Part shown: piece after piece, positions 49,501-58,699 of the stretch
Numbering within the stretch: position 1 is the stretch's first letter
How the letters are laid out: each line of letters starts with the position of its first letter
Assembly: GCA_026874595.1 (NCBI GenBank)
Contig: CM049308.1
Span: 79,468,124 to 79,532,123 of the forward strand
Length of the DNA: 64,000 nucleotides
Reading direction: 5' to 3'
Source: Sipunculus nudus
Lineage: Eukaryota > Annelida > Sipuncula > Golfingiida > Sipunculidae
Translations under genes and position numbers: made by a program
Notes under the pieces: generated by a model
The model's database searches: none
What the model was told of the DNA's origin: nothing
Seen by the model: the letters and a program-made list of their open reading frames with translations, nothing else

Positions 49501-50808
49501 ATTAGTGAAACATCAGACTATGAGGCAGCGGGGGGTATCCCTAAAAGTGATAGTTCAAGCAGCATCCGTAGCAACACCAGTAACTGTAGGTCATCGAGAG
49601 AGCAATGCGTACAAAATTCCACTCCTGTTGATACCACAGCTGCTGCTGAGCCACACTTGCGTAAAAGTTGCTCGTACTCTGTAACCGGTGACAGGCCTGT
49701 ACCTGTAATTGATGGGAATAGAAGACAGAGTGCAGGTCCTAGGTTATTAGGACTGGCTAATAAAAAAACAAGTGGCCAGGCAGATAGCTCACAGCCTTTA
49801 ATGGAGTACTACCTAGCTGCACAAGAAAAAGCTAAATTACGGCGTGAGAGGGCGAGAGTGAAAGGCGGGTGTGATGCTTCTAAACTGGAGGATACTCTGG
49901 ATGAATCGGCTCCATTCCTGAAAGGTGCCGAAGTCAGGTTGCCTTCTCATAACAGCGTAAAAGAACTGCAGGAGAAGAATGCTGGGAAAGTTATGGCAAG
50001 TGTGCAAAAAATTGATGAACACCCGAAGTCTAGTCACAGTTCGGTGTCACCAGAGACACAGGAGATATTGGAACGGCATGCTGAACCCCTACGCTTCCCG
50101 AGTTCCACATCACGTGGCAGGTCTCCTGTCAGAATCCCATCCATATTTGTTAAAAACGATAAAGACGCAGCAAAATTCAGAGACTTGGCCTGTGCCTCAC
50201 TACGAATGTCTCCTGTACCCAAAGGCAGACCTAATATTCCTATCAGTACAAACCTTGTGAAATCTTCTGTAGTGGAGCAGGCGGTCAGTAGACTTGGGCA
50301 TGCTGTGGAGGCGGATCCCACACGGCAGGGCGAAAAAGTAGTTGTAGATGCCCCAGGACACACTCCAAAACATTTACCACAAAAGAAATTTGTCACAGTA
50401 GAAAACACTGGCCCTGTTGATCCAGACGCTACACCCAAAGCACGCAGGGCTTTAGACTGTGGCGATGTGGGACCAAACAGGACACCCCTTCGAGATAATA
50501 TTGATGTTTCTAAACCTGTGTTACCACCAGGACCAAAAGGTGATAAACCGCCTGGCATGACCCCACGAATCAAGGCTCCCATTATCCCAACAAACAGTAT
50601 AAGTAAGCGGTTATTGCAGCATCAGTTTGATGTCACCCCCATGCGTGGCAATCCAAAACGGGCCACTCACCGCTCACCCATCAAGCCAGTCAAGCGACTG
50701 GACTCACCCTGTGGAAGAAAGTCACCAAGGAGACGATCACCACTGAAGCAAGCAGGGCAGAGAGGTTTAAGTCCGGTCCCATTCACTGGTGGCAATGGTA
50801 ATTTCTGA
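30874..50808 (+). CDS. ARHGAP11A: ARHGAP11A-like Rho GTPase-activating protein, whole gene (9 coding exons)
   Basis: Joining exons 30874-31002, 32236-32324, 33056-33152, 33849-34416, 36447-36687, 37511-37593, 39984-40119, 46966-47068 and 48595-50808 gives one open frame of 1219 codons with GT-AG introns throughout. The RhoGAP domain spans about residues 50-245: FLV start at 74, arginine finger R93 in GIFRKAGS, K127 and R131 in LIKQFFRELP, N200 in NLAVCLAP. The N-terminal helix-like segment ending MGIKVPK, the basic stretch after the domain (282-289) and the long SP/TP-rich basic tail match the ARHGAP11A/MP-GAP layout. That family stimulates GTP hydrolysis by RhoA and limits cortical contractility in mitosis and cytokinesis (family knowledge). 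A KEN box (698-700) suggests APC/C control. The product is somewhat longer than the vertebrate protein (about 1020 residues). Confidence 0.88.
31557..31618. repeat. (TA)n/(TG)n microsatellite
   Basis: An alternating TA run with one phase break, continuing into TGTGTGTGTG. Confidence 0.9.
31835..32098 (+). CDS. Uncertain coding-like open stretch in intron 1
   Basis: After CTGTTGTTAG, a possible acceptor, a frame beginning KEGYQPGKECPEVVLLHFIL stays open for 87 codons. A GTAAAG at 32023, after CTGAATAAAA, could serve as donor. If included it would leave phase 1, whereas exon 2 needs phase 0, so it would shift the GAP frame. It has no equivalent in the vertebrate protein and I recognise no domain. 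It could be a poison cassette exon, an exonised repeat or chance. Confidence 0.2.
   Translation, partial: KEGYQPGKECPEVVLLHFILADSSPAQQTVHHTASTGPLCFVCDDTSVDVMQNLENEDYLNKSKGLPTKSSLFLLFSFRKCWLGNNA
32236..32324 (+). CDS. ARHGAP11A: ARHGAP11A-like exon 2 (residues 44-73)
   Basis: Encodes DADLADQSVFGNSLQ...CGYVPR, the run-in to the RhoGAP fold. A VFG...(V)P spacing before the FLV motif is typical of the family. It starts in phase 0 after TGCAG and ends with AG of an arginine codon before GTAAGC (phase 2). Confidence 0.85.
32757..32965. repeat. Interspersed repeat D, copy 2 (intron 2)
   Basis: Diverged copy of the 3636-3835 sequence in the same orientation, lying in the 731-bp intron 2 about 90 bp before exon 3. 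Confidence 0.6.
33056..33152 (+). CDS. ARHGAP11A: ARHGAP11A-like exon 3 (residues 73-105), arginine finger
   Basis: Encodes FLVQATRAMENHLKDEGIFR followed by KAGSISRQKELK. The catalytic arginine finger is R93 in GIFRKAGS, the signature of active RhoGAPs. The first base completes the split arginine codon; the exon ends in phase 0 at AAG before GTATTT. The frame stays open into intron 3 but nothing supports retention. Confidence 0.9.
33849..34416 (+). CDS. ARHGAP11A: ARHGAP11A-like exon 4 (residues 106-295), RhoGAP core
   Basis: Starts after a T-rich tract and TTTTACAG. It contains LIKQFFRELPES (126-136; K127 and R131 are conserved Rho-contacting positions), a leucine-rich helix LLLCLLLPCSH, NKMDSYNLAVCLAPSLM (194-210) with the conserved N200 and P207, and a final helix near VIQTLISNAADVG. 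After the domain comes the basic cluster KTKKKKRRSGS, a likely nuclear localisation signal. It ends in phase 1 before GTGAGA. The long vertebrate-like domain is encoded by few exons here. Confidence 0.92.
34480..35726. mobile_element. Element with CAGGGTTGG inverted ends in intron 4
   Basis: The left end CAGGGTTGGGTTTTATC and the right end GATAAAACTGCCAACCCTG are imperfect inverted repeats. Subterminal blocks on both sides carry many TTTATCC/GGATAAA motifs. The ends resemble those of the hAT-like MITE at 18233-18670. No matching 8-bp target duplication is visible, so it may be old or mis-bounded. An open frame runs from exon 4 into its left end, which is incidental. Confidence 0.6.
36130..36406. 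mobile_element. Harbinger-type MITE in intron 4
   Basis: The ends GGCCAAAAAAAATAAAAGGT and (reverse complement of the right end) GGCCAAAAAAAAATAAGGTA are near-identical inverted repeats. They continue into TGGTTCTCAGGCAC. Flanks are TTA at 36127-36129 and TTA at 36407-36409, a 3-bp TWA duplication characteristic of PIF/Harbinger. It ends 40 bp before exon 5, so it sits beside the branch-point/acceptor region. Confidence 0.85.
36447..36687 (+). CDS. ARHGAP11A: ARHGAP11A-like exon 5 (residues 295-375)
   Basis: Encodes GLMNNISNSFSKWRNKDKS, then a serine-rich stretch and RKRKASMEMHPFSATKK. A basic-SGS segment followed by an xxNNxxxxFxKW/K segment directly after the GAP domain also occurs in vertebrate ARHGAP11A. 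Acceptor TTTCAG, donor GTGAGC; phase 1 in, phase 2 out. Confidence 0.85.
37511..37593 (+). CDS. ARHGAP11A: ARHGAP11A-like exon 6 (residues 375-403)
   Basis: Encodes KAILSKMPQMSALGSTPFTP and ASAAKVR. The TPFTP motif contains a minimal proline-directed phosphorylation site. Acceptor ATTACAG, donor GTAAGT; phase 2 in, phase 1 out. Confidence 0.82.
38184..38227. repeat. G/C-rich inverted repeat in intron 6
   Basis: AGGGTGG and CCACCCT flank an inner GGGGTTAAACCCC palindrome and a GGGGTTA block, all within about 40 bp. It stands out in AT-rich intron 6 (37594-39983), in which I otherwise see nothing. Confidence 0.5.
39984..40119 (+). CDS. ARHGAP11A: ARHGAP11A-like exon 7 (residues 403-448)
   Basis: Encodes SRAAQFALDSPSIHFTDDSQ, then VEFTASPGRSAKKGEKQYSP and MIKSKG, with several SP sites and basic residues. 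Acceptor ATTCCAG. The donor is GTAGGT at 40120; the later GTACCT would place an in-frame TAG, so the earlier donor is required. Phase 1 in, phase 2 out. Confidence 0.82.
41021..44403 (-). mobile_element. Pearl-like element C4 (inverted copy of C1), interrupted by HINE H4
   Basis: Read on the minus strand it starts ACAAGGGACCTATGGGTCAC...CTCAGCTG and follows C1 through both modules. Homology stops at about 41021, before the ACGG microsatellite and hairpin, so the 3' end is missing. HINE H4 is inserted at 41931-42823. C1 at about 2578-2590 preserves the uninterrupted site. Confidence 0.72.
41931..42823 (+). mobile_element. HINE/Helitron-like element H4 with defined ends
   Basis: Comparison with the intact site in C1 places the insert exactly between GCGTAA and TTGTTTTAA: TAGTATCC...TATTCTAG, 893 bp, with no target duplication. 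This means insertion A|T, or, shifted by one base, T|T. The 5' hairpin is at 41933-41962 and the 3' hairpin GTAGTCG/CGACTAC at 42794-42812, followed by CCGTATT and CTAG. Palindromes GGTGGCGCCACC are at 42386 and 42515. Non-autonomous. Confidence 0.85.
44631..46849 (-). mobile_element. Array element B3 in intron 7
   Basis: On the minus strand it begins TAACAAGTGACCAATGGGGGCTCAG (46825-46849) and ends in the hairpin AGCTCAGATGACTTACAGTCAGCTGAGCT (44635-44663) and AAAAA. The interior holds about five diverged units of roughly 330 bp with the B1 landmarks GGGTAACAGAGACC, GAGACCT and CCACC blocks. One perfect GGTGGCGCCACC remains (45754); most other units have decayed palindromes. The tetranucleotide tract is degenerate (GTCC/ATCC). 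More diverged than B1 and B2, so probably older. Confidence 0.7.
46966..47068 (+). CDS. ARHGAP11A: ARHGAP11A-like exon 8 (residues 448-482)
   Basis: Encodes RHGVTKTGCFSPKTTKRRSV and KGFFRRLSGSKDPQ, a basic segment with a candidate AGC-kinase-like RRxSV site. The acceptor is a tandem TAGTAG (46963-46968). Using the second AG would drop one arginine and keep frame. Donor CAG/GTTAGA; phase 2 in, phase 0 out. Confidence 0.82.
47187..47547. mobile_element. TA-flanked MITE, CTGTGGTT family, copy 2 (intron 8)
   Basis: Left end CTGTGGTTTGCTTTATATTC, right end (reverse complement) CTGTGGTTGCCTTTTTATTT; the arms continue with CGAGG and AAATTTC/AATTTCGC blocks. TA flanks are at 47185-47186 and 47548-47549. 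A poly-T tract (about 47143-47168) lies just upstream. Confidence 0.8.
48595..50808 (+). CDS. ARHGAP11A: ARHGAP11A-like exon 9, C-terminal tail (residues 483-1219)
   Basis: A single 2214-nt terminal exon after TTGTTTCAG, ending in TGA. Low-complexity and probably disordered. It contains an acidic run (about 564-581, DDIDHEDADVEDEGDEEQ), the KEN box in SEPKENYEE (698-700), a charged helix-like segment MEYYLAAQEKAKLRRERARV with a counterpart among family tails, and many SP/TP sites. A strongly basic C-terminus (about 1169-1209) includes HRSPIKPVKRL and RKSPRRRSPLK. Large last exons coding the tail are usual in ARHGAP11A genes. ATGs at 48571/48574 upstream in frame lie in the intron and are not starts. 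Minus-strand frames here are shadows. Confidence 0.9.
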   Translation, partial: PLPSCGLQESPDVAYRLASTKLNTSGTPQHKKKNSLFRRHKRTPSSPARLITPSLTAEELTAMARQAAMTKHGRECISLQTDDIDHEDADVEDEGDEEQLSRRGRSSLNGEGTPGLRRGRPNSVNNGLPPQRYVPSPNRSQQDAENMGCRSHDADSDADDEMGDGMACDEEDMDTSQAQAFSTTIIYAHHAPDCGLPSDSKVIDLSRLDMLDSEPKENYEEALDQSELPMDQSLQGDSLDQGFLGEGLEGVDPLDISGVAYTNSPQNVLDNIDQEKVDADGFKMPLAVKTIESDAESLNKSVISETSDYEAAGGIPKSDSSSSIRSNTSNCRSSREQCVQNSTPVDTTAAAEPHLRKSCSYSVTGDRPVPVIDGNRRQSAGPRLLGLANKKTSGQADSSQPLMEYYLAAQEKAKLRRERARVKGGCDASKLEDTLDESAPFLKGAEVRLPSHNSVKELQEKNAGKVMASVQKIDEHPKSSHSSVSPETQEILERHAEPLRFPSSTSRGRSPVRIPSIFVKNDKDAAKFRDLACASLRMSPVPKGRPNIPISTNLVKSSVVEQAVSRLGHAVEADPTRQGEKVVVDAPGHTPKHLPQKKFVTVENTGPVDPDATPKARRALDCGDVGPNRTPLRDNIDVSKPVLPPGPKGDKPPGMTPRIKAPIIPTNSISKRLLQHQFDVTPMRGNPKRATHRSPIKPVKRLDSPCGRKSPRRRSPLKQAGQRGLSPVPFTGGNGNF

Positions 50809-52659
50809 AACTCTAGGCATGAACAGCATTGGACATGGGTACTAACAAGGTGTGCATGACTAATCAATTATATAAATATGAAATGGTAAAACTATATTTT
50901 AGAGGCCAGCTAAAATGTCTTCCTTATTTTTAGTGTTTTTATTCTTGATTTTGATAAGATCCCTGTGCAGCATAGAAGCCAAGCAGACATAATAGGCACC
51001 AGTATAATAGTTTATCTACATGAACCAGCTGCCCCTGGTCAGAGTTCCTGTTTTTGGGGGACAGAGGAGGGGTTACCTTGTGGTAAAGATCATGGCCGGG
51101 GGGGCTTAGATTGGAAAAACCTTAAAATTAGACAAAAACTTTTGCCTGAAAGTGCTGCACTTATTCTATCCATTACACCACCACACTTCAGTAAATGCCT
51201 ATTTTAGCATATTTTGTTAAAAACAACCATGTGACTATCCACAGTAAATGAATGATCAAAATTTCACACGAAGAAGCAAGAACAGGAGATCTTAAGCTGA
51301 CTATAAAACTTTGACGAATGAGCTGACCTCTGATATATAGTTAAACCAAATGAACTTACTATATGATTATATTACACCATTTACAGACATGATTGTCTTA
51401 GTAGTCTTCCCAGCAATGATACAAAATTAGATCATGTTTTTGTAGCTGTGATTTACCAGTATTTTCCAGCAGCCAAATTGATGCAGTTTCTACCTGTGAA
51501 ATTGCTCCCAGTGAATTACAGTGAATGTTACAGATTTACCAAAGTGATTTTCATTGATTATCCAACTCTTGCCTGTGAATAGAGCTTGCTGATAATCCCC
51601 CGTACAGAAAGTCAAACACCTTGTTAAGGTTCTTTCACCATGATTTGTCTAATTAGTTGACAAAGTCTTTAGTTCATTTTAAGCACTGGCAGTAATTTGT
51701 ATCTTTTCTTGTCTTCTTAGAAAAATTGTCTTTCAATTTTTGGAAATTGTCAATTGATCAGTTTTGCATTGGCAGCATCACTTATAAATGCTTATCTTAA
51801 TTGTTATTGAGCAGGTCTACATTGTTTTTTAAAAAGACAAATACTCTTGAAAACAATTAATGCAAGTGCAAGTATCCACAAGCGATCTAATAGGTTAGTT
51901 ATATAGCACATATAACACCTCTGTTAGAGACTAATCCAGCACATTATGCCCAAGGGAGAGTTAACGGTTTCCATTTTGGTATTAAGATAATATTTACAGA
52001 TTTTTTTGCTTACTAAGTACTTCTGTTTAGGGAGTATTTGACACGTATGGGGCATGGTAAGCACTAACATCCATCGTGAATCACCTGAACACATTTATAA
52101 AAAACAATTGTCTTTTTGGTTTCTCCTTACTTAAAGCAGTTTATGTGTAGGGAGAAGTAAATACTCATTAGGCATGTTTTGTACACACATGTACAGTTGA
52201 ACTAAGATTATATGAATGCCCTATATCTGATACATTTTTATCTCAAATGTTTAAAGGAGTACCAGGACTTTAACCATATATCTGAACATTGTTGTAAAAT
52301 TGTTTAAAGTATATTGAAAAGAATTGTTGACAAGATTAGTTCATGATTAATAGGCTTAGTCTGTGATTGATGGGTTTAGTTTGTGCTTAATGGTCTTACT
52401 TTGTGCTGGTCTAATATAACAATTTGCACAATTATTTCAAGCGCAAATGTAAACATATTCAACAAATGCCATCACTAGTAAAAAAATTGCACTATATGAA
52501 AGACTAAATATTGAAGCAGGGTTTTTGTTGTGTCACACAGTGGTTGAGTGGAATTAGTTACAGAACAAATGTTGTGTGACTGATACATTGGGTGTATATA
52601 ATCTCCTGATCTGTGGATTTTTTGCTAAACATTATCAAGCAGTTGCTTTTACTTTTCAG

Positions 52660-52728
52660 ATACCTGTGTGTGAAGATGAAAGTCAAGTTCTTACCATCAT
52701 ATATGATGCCCAACCAGGTGGACTGTAG
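52660..52728 (+). CDS. Possible alternative terminal exon (uncertain)
   Basis: TTGCTTTTACTTTTCAG is a good acceptor. The following sequence is open for 22 codons (IPVCEDESQVLTIIYDAQPG, GL) to TAG, and another frame is open for longer. No suitable in-frame donor near the end of exon 9 is evident, so this may be a UTR exon or chance. Confidence 0.15.
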   Translation: MPVCEDESQVLTIIYDAQPGGL

Positions 52729-53167
52729 AATGTCCCTGCAAATTGTCAGAGTATACTAACCTTTGTGCTTTTGATCTGTCAGGTTTACTGACTGACCCTT
52801 GAACATATTACTCAGCTACACTCAGGGTGTGGTAAAATTAACACACTGTGGCAGAGATGCTGTGTCAGATGTGGCGTGGTCAGGGGTAACTTATCTATGT
52901 AGATGATCTTATGGATTTTTATATGAATGTACAGTATGGTCTTCAATCTGCCATGGTGCAACATTACTCCTCCCTGTTAAGATCTGTGAATGTTTTTCCA
53001 CCACACACTGCCAGGTATTTTAAATTACTTTCTTTTCAGTTTGGGAGGAATGTCTATCAAAGTCTGTAAATCAATAACCCCACTGTCATAAGAGCTACTT
53101 AAATGCTTCAAACATTTTGTCACAGAAATTATAATACTTACACAAAAAAACAGTACAGAGAAAGCAT

Positions 53168-53213
53168 TGTGTGTGTGTGTGTGTGTGAGAGAGAGAGGGA
53201 GAGAGAGAGAGAG
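53168..53213. repeat. (GT)n(GA)n compound microsatellite
   Basis: GTGTGTGTGTGTGTGTGTGA followed by GAGAGAGAGGGAGAGAGAGA. Confidence 0.9.
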
Positions 53214-54311
53214 TTTGTGAGGAAGTTTGAAAGAAAATGTGTGAAAGGATATTAATAACTGTAAATAAGACATTCTTTTAATCTGACACCACTGTACCTA
53301 AATGTCTCATTGTGTGGGTGATATTGTAGACTTGTAACACAAACTAGCATTTCCACAGTGCAATGGGACGTCAGTTCTGTATTTGCATCAACAGTATGCC
53401 CTGTGTACATATTCTCAATGTAATCTATATATTTGTGAAAAAGTAGATTAGAGTTAAATTATCTGAGAATCAAATGAATCATCTGTGAGTCATCTTCACT
53501 ACTGTAGCATCTCGTACATAGACAAGAACTGTACAAATTCATGACTGTTCCTGTAGTTATGCTGGTGGTCACGTTAATTAGAATATATATGCAACAGTCT
53601 CCTCACTGGTTACAGGTCATATTATCATAAGTAAAGTAAATTTCTAAATGGATTTTGTCATATATTCAGTCATTGCCAGAAGTTTTCCTGCTGTGGTTTG
53701 GTTCATCTCTGTTAGTGTCTTGACAATTTTTTTTTTTTAAATAAATTATCAGGACCCAGAACTCTTGCAATATAAGGCTTATAATATTGTATAGTCTATT
53801 AGCCAATATTTTGAAAGATGTGTGTGTAAAACTTGTAAAACTGTAAATACTTGCCAGAAAATTCCAAGGATACTGTGTTGTGTTTAATTTGCTCAAGTTA
53901 AAAATATCCTTGTGTCAAAGACATAAACTGCGAACCTGTCCCATATAAGAAATGTCTTATCTAAAACCTGCTTGTCAGACAGTATGTGTTTCTGTCATAC
54001 CCCTTTCACATGAAGGCCAAGAAGGGATAATGCACTCCTGGCCAGGTCTTCTTAAATAGATCAATTTGACTGAGGTGTTGTTTTCGATTTAAAGGGGTTT
54101 TTCTTTTTCGCTTGGTTAATTTTCCTTTGAAAAGAAATGTTCATATGTGCTTTATGCTATAAAAATGATACATTGCAAAGGAAAATATACTGTTAATGCT
54201 CCCATGTCAGAATCTGAGACAAATACCCTTTCAGGTAGCAAGTGCAAACTGAATGTATTAACAGTGTATATTTGTAAGTGCTGAAACCTTCCTTTCAAAC
54301 CTGGTCAGTGA

Positions 54312-54770
54312 ATGGTTTAAGGTAGCATCCCTAGCAAAAACACCTAATTTAATGATAAATCTAAAAGCTGTTTTAAATGCATATTAGATCCCATACATCA
54401 TTTTAAACCGGGTACAGAGCTCTTTCTAATGTTTAAATGAAAAAATTAAAATTGAATTTTAAAATTTTGATTTAATAAAAAAATTTAAATTTTATTTTTA
54501 TACATGAAAGAAAAACAAAAATTGGTTTTGAGATATTGTCATGTAGTATAATATTACTGGCTGCTTAAAATTGTGAACCATAAAAAAATTTAAGGATTTC
54601 AAAATTGGTAAAATATCATATGAAAATGTATGTGAATGTCAAAAAACATATACCATCAGAAAGAACACTACACCGGGTTTAAAATAATTTATACTTCATG
54701 GGGTCTAATATGCATTTGAAACAGCTTTTAAAATTAGGGGGTTTTTGCAAGGCATGCTAGCTTAAACCAT
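54312..54770. mobile_element. Fold-back element, family G copy 2
   Basis: Arms of about 115 bp. The left arm starts ATGGTTTAAGGTAGCAT and the right arm ends ATGCTAGCTTAAACCAT. Further inside, GCATATTAGATCCCATACAT pairs with ATACTTCATGGGGTCTAATA, and TTTTAAACCGGGTACAG pairs with CACCGGGTTTAAAA. Copy 1 at 22955-23335 shares the inner arm but not the outer part. Confidence 0.8.
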
Positions 54771-57700
54771 TTAATTTCCTTCATCACCCATGATAAAGAA
54801 GACTGCTTTGACTTCATGTTTATCCACACCTGAAATTTATTGTCTTTGTTTTTTGGGCATTACATCACATGTTCAGACTGTTTGGAACCACCTGCAATCT
54901 GATTAGAGCATTTTGCCAGTGTGCACGCACAAATTTTTGTGGCTTTATCTGCATTGCTCAAGCTTCTTAAAAGGTTTGTGTATGAAAGGGGCACAGTGCA
55001 GGCATTGATGATAAAAAGTGACTTATAGTCATTCTGCATGTCATTGGTCATTACCACTTTCAGGGATTTCAAGATCTCAGCCTGTTCCACAAATTGTTGA
55101 CATTTTACACAAAGACATTGGTTTGGTATTTAGATACGTTGTACTGTTTCCTGGTACAAACTGACAGCATGTTATGCATCAGTACACTTTTAAATGTGAA
55201 GGAGGGAGTTGAGCATTCTGAAATGTTAGAAACTACTTTGGTTCGGATTTTGAGGTACTGTTTCCACAGTCAGATGGGCCTTTCAGGTGTATTGAGTGTG
55301 TGTATATTCTGTTAAATACCCCTAAACAAGCATTAACATTTGCTCAATTTACAAATGTATAGGCTTCCACTTTTATCAAGATATGGACATTTTATGAGAA
55401 TTCTTATTCTGATGTGTGGATGTTCACCAGTGCACACATTAAGGGAACACTTGCTTCCATTAGAAGACAAATGACATTGCTTGTAGCATCAGAGACTGTT
55501 TTCACAATGCTTACAGCAGCTACAATAGGTGTTACATAGACACTTCTGAACAGTAGAGTGCCATGTTTCTTTTCTCAGAAATTTGCTTTAAGATTTTAGT
55601 GTGAAACAATGCTTTTCCGGCCTTAAAAAGCCTCCTAGGTTAAGAACTTTGTGATACAATAATATATATATTTATTTTGAAGATTTTGCCTTTTTTTCTA
55701 GCACTTTATAATATGATGAATATACAGAAATGCACATTGATTCTTAGACTTTACAAACAGGGTATGTCATTGACAGAATTTTCAGTTACACACAGGACAC
55801 ACACACTTAGAACTGTAGACCAAGTACATCAGTTTTTATTCAAAAGCATGATTTATGAATAATGATTTCTGATGCCATGCATAAATATAAAGATAAACAG
55901 AATCAATGCAAGGTATGTATACTAACCTAAAGTAGGCAGATGGTTCATATAAAATATAGGGTAAATACCAAGGTGATATTATGTACATTTTTTTAATGAA
56001 AGGGGTTCATAAATAACATAACAGACATCAATTATAAAAGGGACATTTTGATCACTAAAATGACTACAAAGCAAGGTGTGTTTTAATGACATAATGGGCA
56101 TGGCGATTATTGGATGTAATACATAGGTGTTTGATATCTTCAGTTTAAATTTCCATACAGAGCTTGTACTCAGAAACCCTATTTGGAAATCTAATGAAAA
56201 CAGGGTTAAACCAGAGATCTTCTGTCAGAAGTCCTTTGAAATTCTTAGAAGATTACTCCCTTGCCTTTAACTGTAACATTGGTGTTATATGAGAGATGCT
56301 TTCTTCTATTAGGCTCACGACCAATAAACTTTCTATATGTAAATATTGGTGATGATACTGAAGGCCTTTGGTTAATGCTTGGCTCATAGTGAGTATAGGG
56401 ATTTCATACATGCAGCAGACAGCACTTGATGAATGTTTGCAATGAAAACCAAATGTCTTACCAGAAGGCAGAATTGGGGAATTGTAATTATGGTGACCAC
56501 ACACCCTTGTACCTTGTTCTATCTACCTGTGATTTGAGGGTCTGGAGTGTGTATGTAAAAAAGACAGTATGGTCCACAAGTATATTCGCAATAATGTATG
56601 CATAATATAAAAATGAACTCTGACTTATGGTATTATTATGTTTTACTTAATCAAGGTATGTATAGTGAATGAAAGATTTTTCTTCAAATACTTCTTGTAC
56701 ATAGTGCACACATCAAGCGAGATCATTTTAACGTTGTATGTATGAGTTTGATCAGTTTAAGGTTAATGTTTGTAATGAAAAATAGAAAGTCATAATTTTT
56801 TTAATAGGAATACCACTGTGCAAAGGTTAATTTTGCTTGCATACACTTTTTCACAGACATTGTCATTAGAAGTACCTTCATGGTACTGACACATACACTA
56901 ATATCAGCTGAAATTTTTGTTTTTATGGCTTCTCTAGGTGATTTGAAAAATGTGTATTCTTGCAAAACCCTGTTCCTGGAGATTGAAGAAACCTGAATGC
57001 CATCAAAATTCTTTTCAGCATTTGTTTGTGATAAAATAACATGAATGCAGTCACAAATAAGATTGTTTCTAAGTCATTGAAGACATGATTTTTCACAAGT
57101 TAAATTCCTAAAAAGGCTATTTTAATGATGTACATGTACAGTGTTTTTCTTTAAAAAATAAAAATAAAACATGTTTAAAGTTTTTTGGATACTGATAATA
57201 ACCATGCTTTCTAGGTTAAGGGTATGAGAAGGTATTTATGGTATTACTGAACTAGATACACTTAATATTGTGCAATGCTTTACAAGTTTTGTATTCTGCA
57301 ATTAATGCTATATAACATCCACGACCCTTGTGTTCTCTTCATGAATGTTCAGAAATGGGAGATACAACAGACAACAACTTTTTGTAAAAACAAATTGTAA
57401 TGGATTGAATTTATCTGGAAAATGTGCAGAGTGCTTAAACATTTAAAGAGCCTGTATTTAAGTTTATTCATCCTTTATTATCTATTTATTTTATTTTTAT
57501 TTTTGTTTTCTTGATCTCAAAAATTACATTATTCCAGGAATATAGTCAGTAATTAATTTGTTTGTTCATTATAGTCATACCTTAGTCTAGTTTTGGAAAC
57601 TGCTTTAATTATATACAGATATGGAAATGTAATGGCTCAGAAATGTATATTCAATGTCCTTTTTTAAAATCTTAGTCCCAGTCCCTCCATAACGTGGACA

Positions 57701-58690
57701 AGTGATTCATTCATCTAGCTTGGAGATTAAGTGAAGAAGTCCGAGCATTAGGGCCTTGGTGAAACAAACACATCTATTAAAGCCAGGTTATATCTGGTTT
57801 TAACATGTACTGTACCAGGTTTAAGTATGTAGATATCTCTGGTGTATTCCATTTGGTGCTTTTCAAAGTCACAACTGAGGATACTTCAGTATCATTTAAG
57901 ACATTTCTTTAAAAAAAGATGACCACAGTTCCTTTATTCTACAGTATAGACTTTTAGAAATAAAATACATTCCATGTGGCTCCGTTGGTTCTATAATTCT
58001 GTAGACTATTTGTAGATTACTGCAATTTCTCACTCTTGAGTACAGTTATGGTATATCAGAATAGCTTTATTACTGAAATTTGTTTTTATATTGTAGATGT
58101 AAATATTCATATGAAAAAGTATGCAATCAATGAATATAGTAAAGTACAAAATCACTAACACTGTATAAACATCACTGATTCTGGCACACCCATTCTGCTA
58201 TCACAACGTTCCAAAGTACAGACATTATTTTCTTGACAATTTTGGAAGACTTTTTTTTTTAATTTTTTTTTTTAGGGATATGTAAATTATTCTTCTCACT
58301 GTTTGCACTGTGAACTCTTAAGTCCAACATTGATAAAACATGATGTACAAAATGTAGAGCTCACAAGTGAACTGAAGAAAATTTGTTATATATAGGGAAC
58401 AAGCTTTGAATAACACTCAGATTTTTGCTGGTAATACACCCCACACTGCCTTCACGTAGGTGAAAAACAGATGTGTAGCTATTAATCATATTTTACATGT
58501 CATGTTTGTGTTTGTTGTGTAGTGCTGCACGGCTCATGTGCTGCATGCTGAATGATATATATGAAAATAGATGCTATAATAATTTAATCCTTGTCTTCTT
58601 GTCTTTGTTTTCTGTTAAAACAAGAAAGTGTAATTTGGTTGGTTTCCAGTGCCAGTGTTTAAAACATTTATGTTATTCATTACACATATT
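54771..58690. other. AT-rich flank, no gene recognised
   Basis: Possible extended 3' UTR of the GAP gene or intergenic DNA. AATAAA signals at 57157-57168 and 57959-57964 follow an AT-rich stretch. Open frames (for example 54860-55090 minus and 55094-55315 plus) are short and unrecognisable. Confidence 0.4.
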
Positions 58691-58699
58691 GACCTATGT

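Larger units (their letters stand above)
50809..54311 (+). other. 3' flank / probable 3' UTR
   Basis: AT-rich, mostly non-repetitive sequence after the stop codon. The first canonical AATAAA I noticed on the + strand is at 53740-53745; others follow at 54474, 57157 and 57163. I cannot tell which is used. A (GT)n(GA)n microsatellite is at 53168-53213. A possible alternative terminal exon is at 52660-52728. Confidence 0.4.

Noticed and set aside
50034-50582. 182-codon minus-strand frame opposite exon 9
   Set aside because: Shadow of the long C-terminal exon; no domain of its own.
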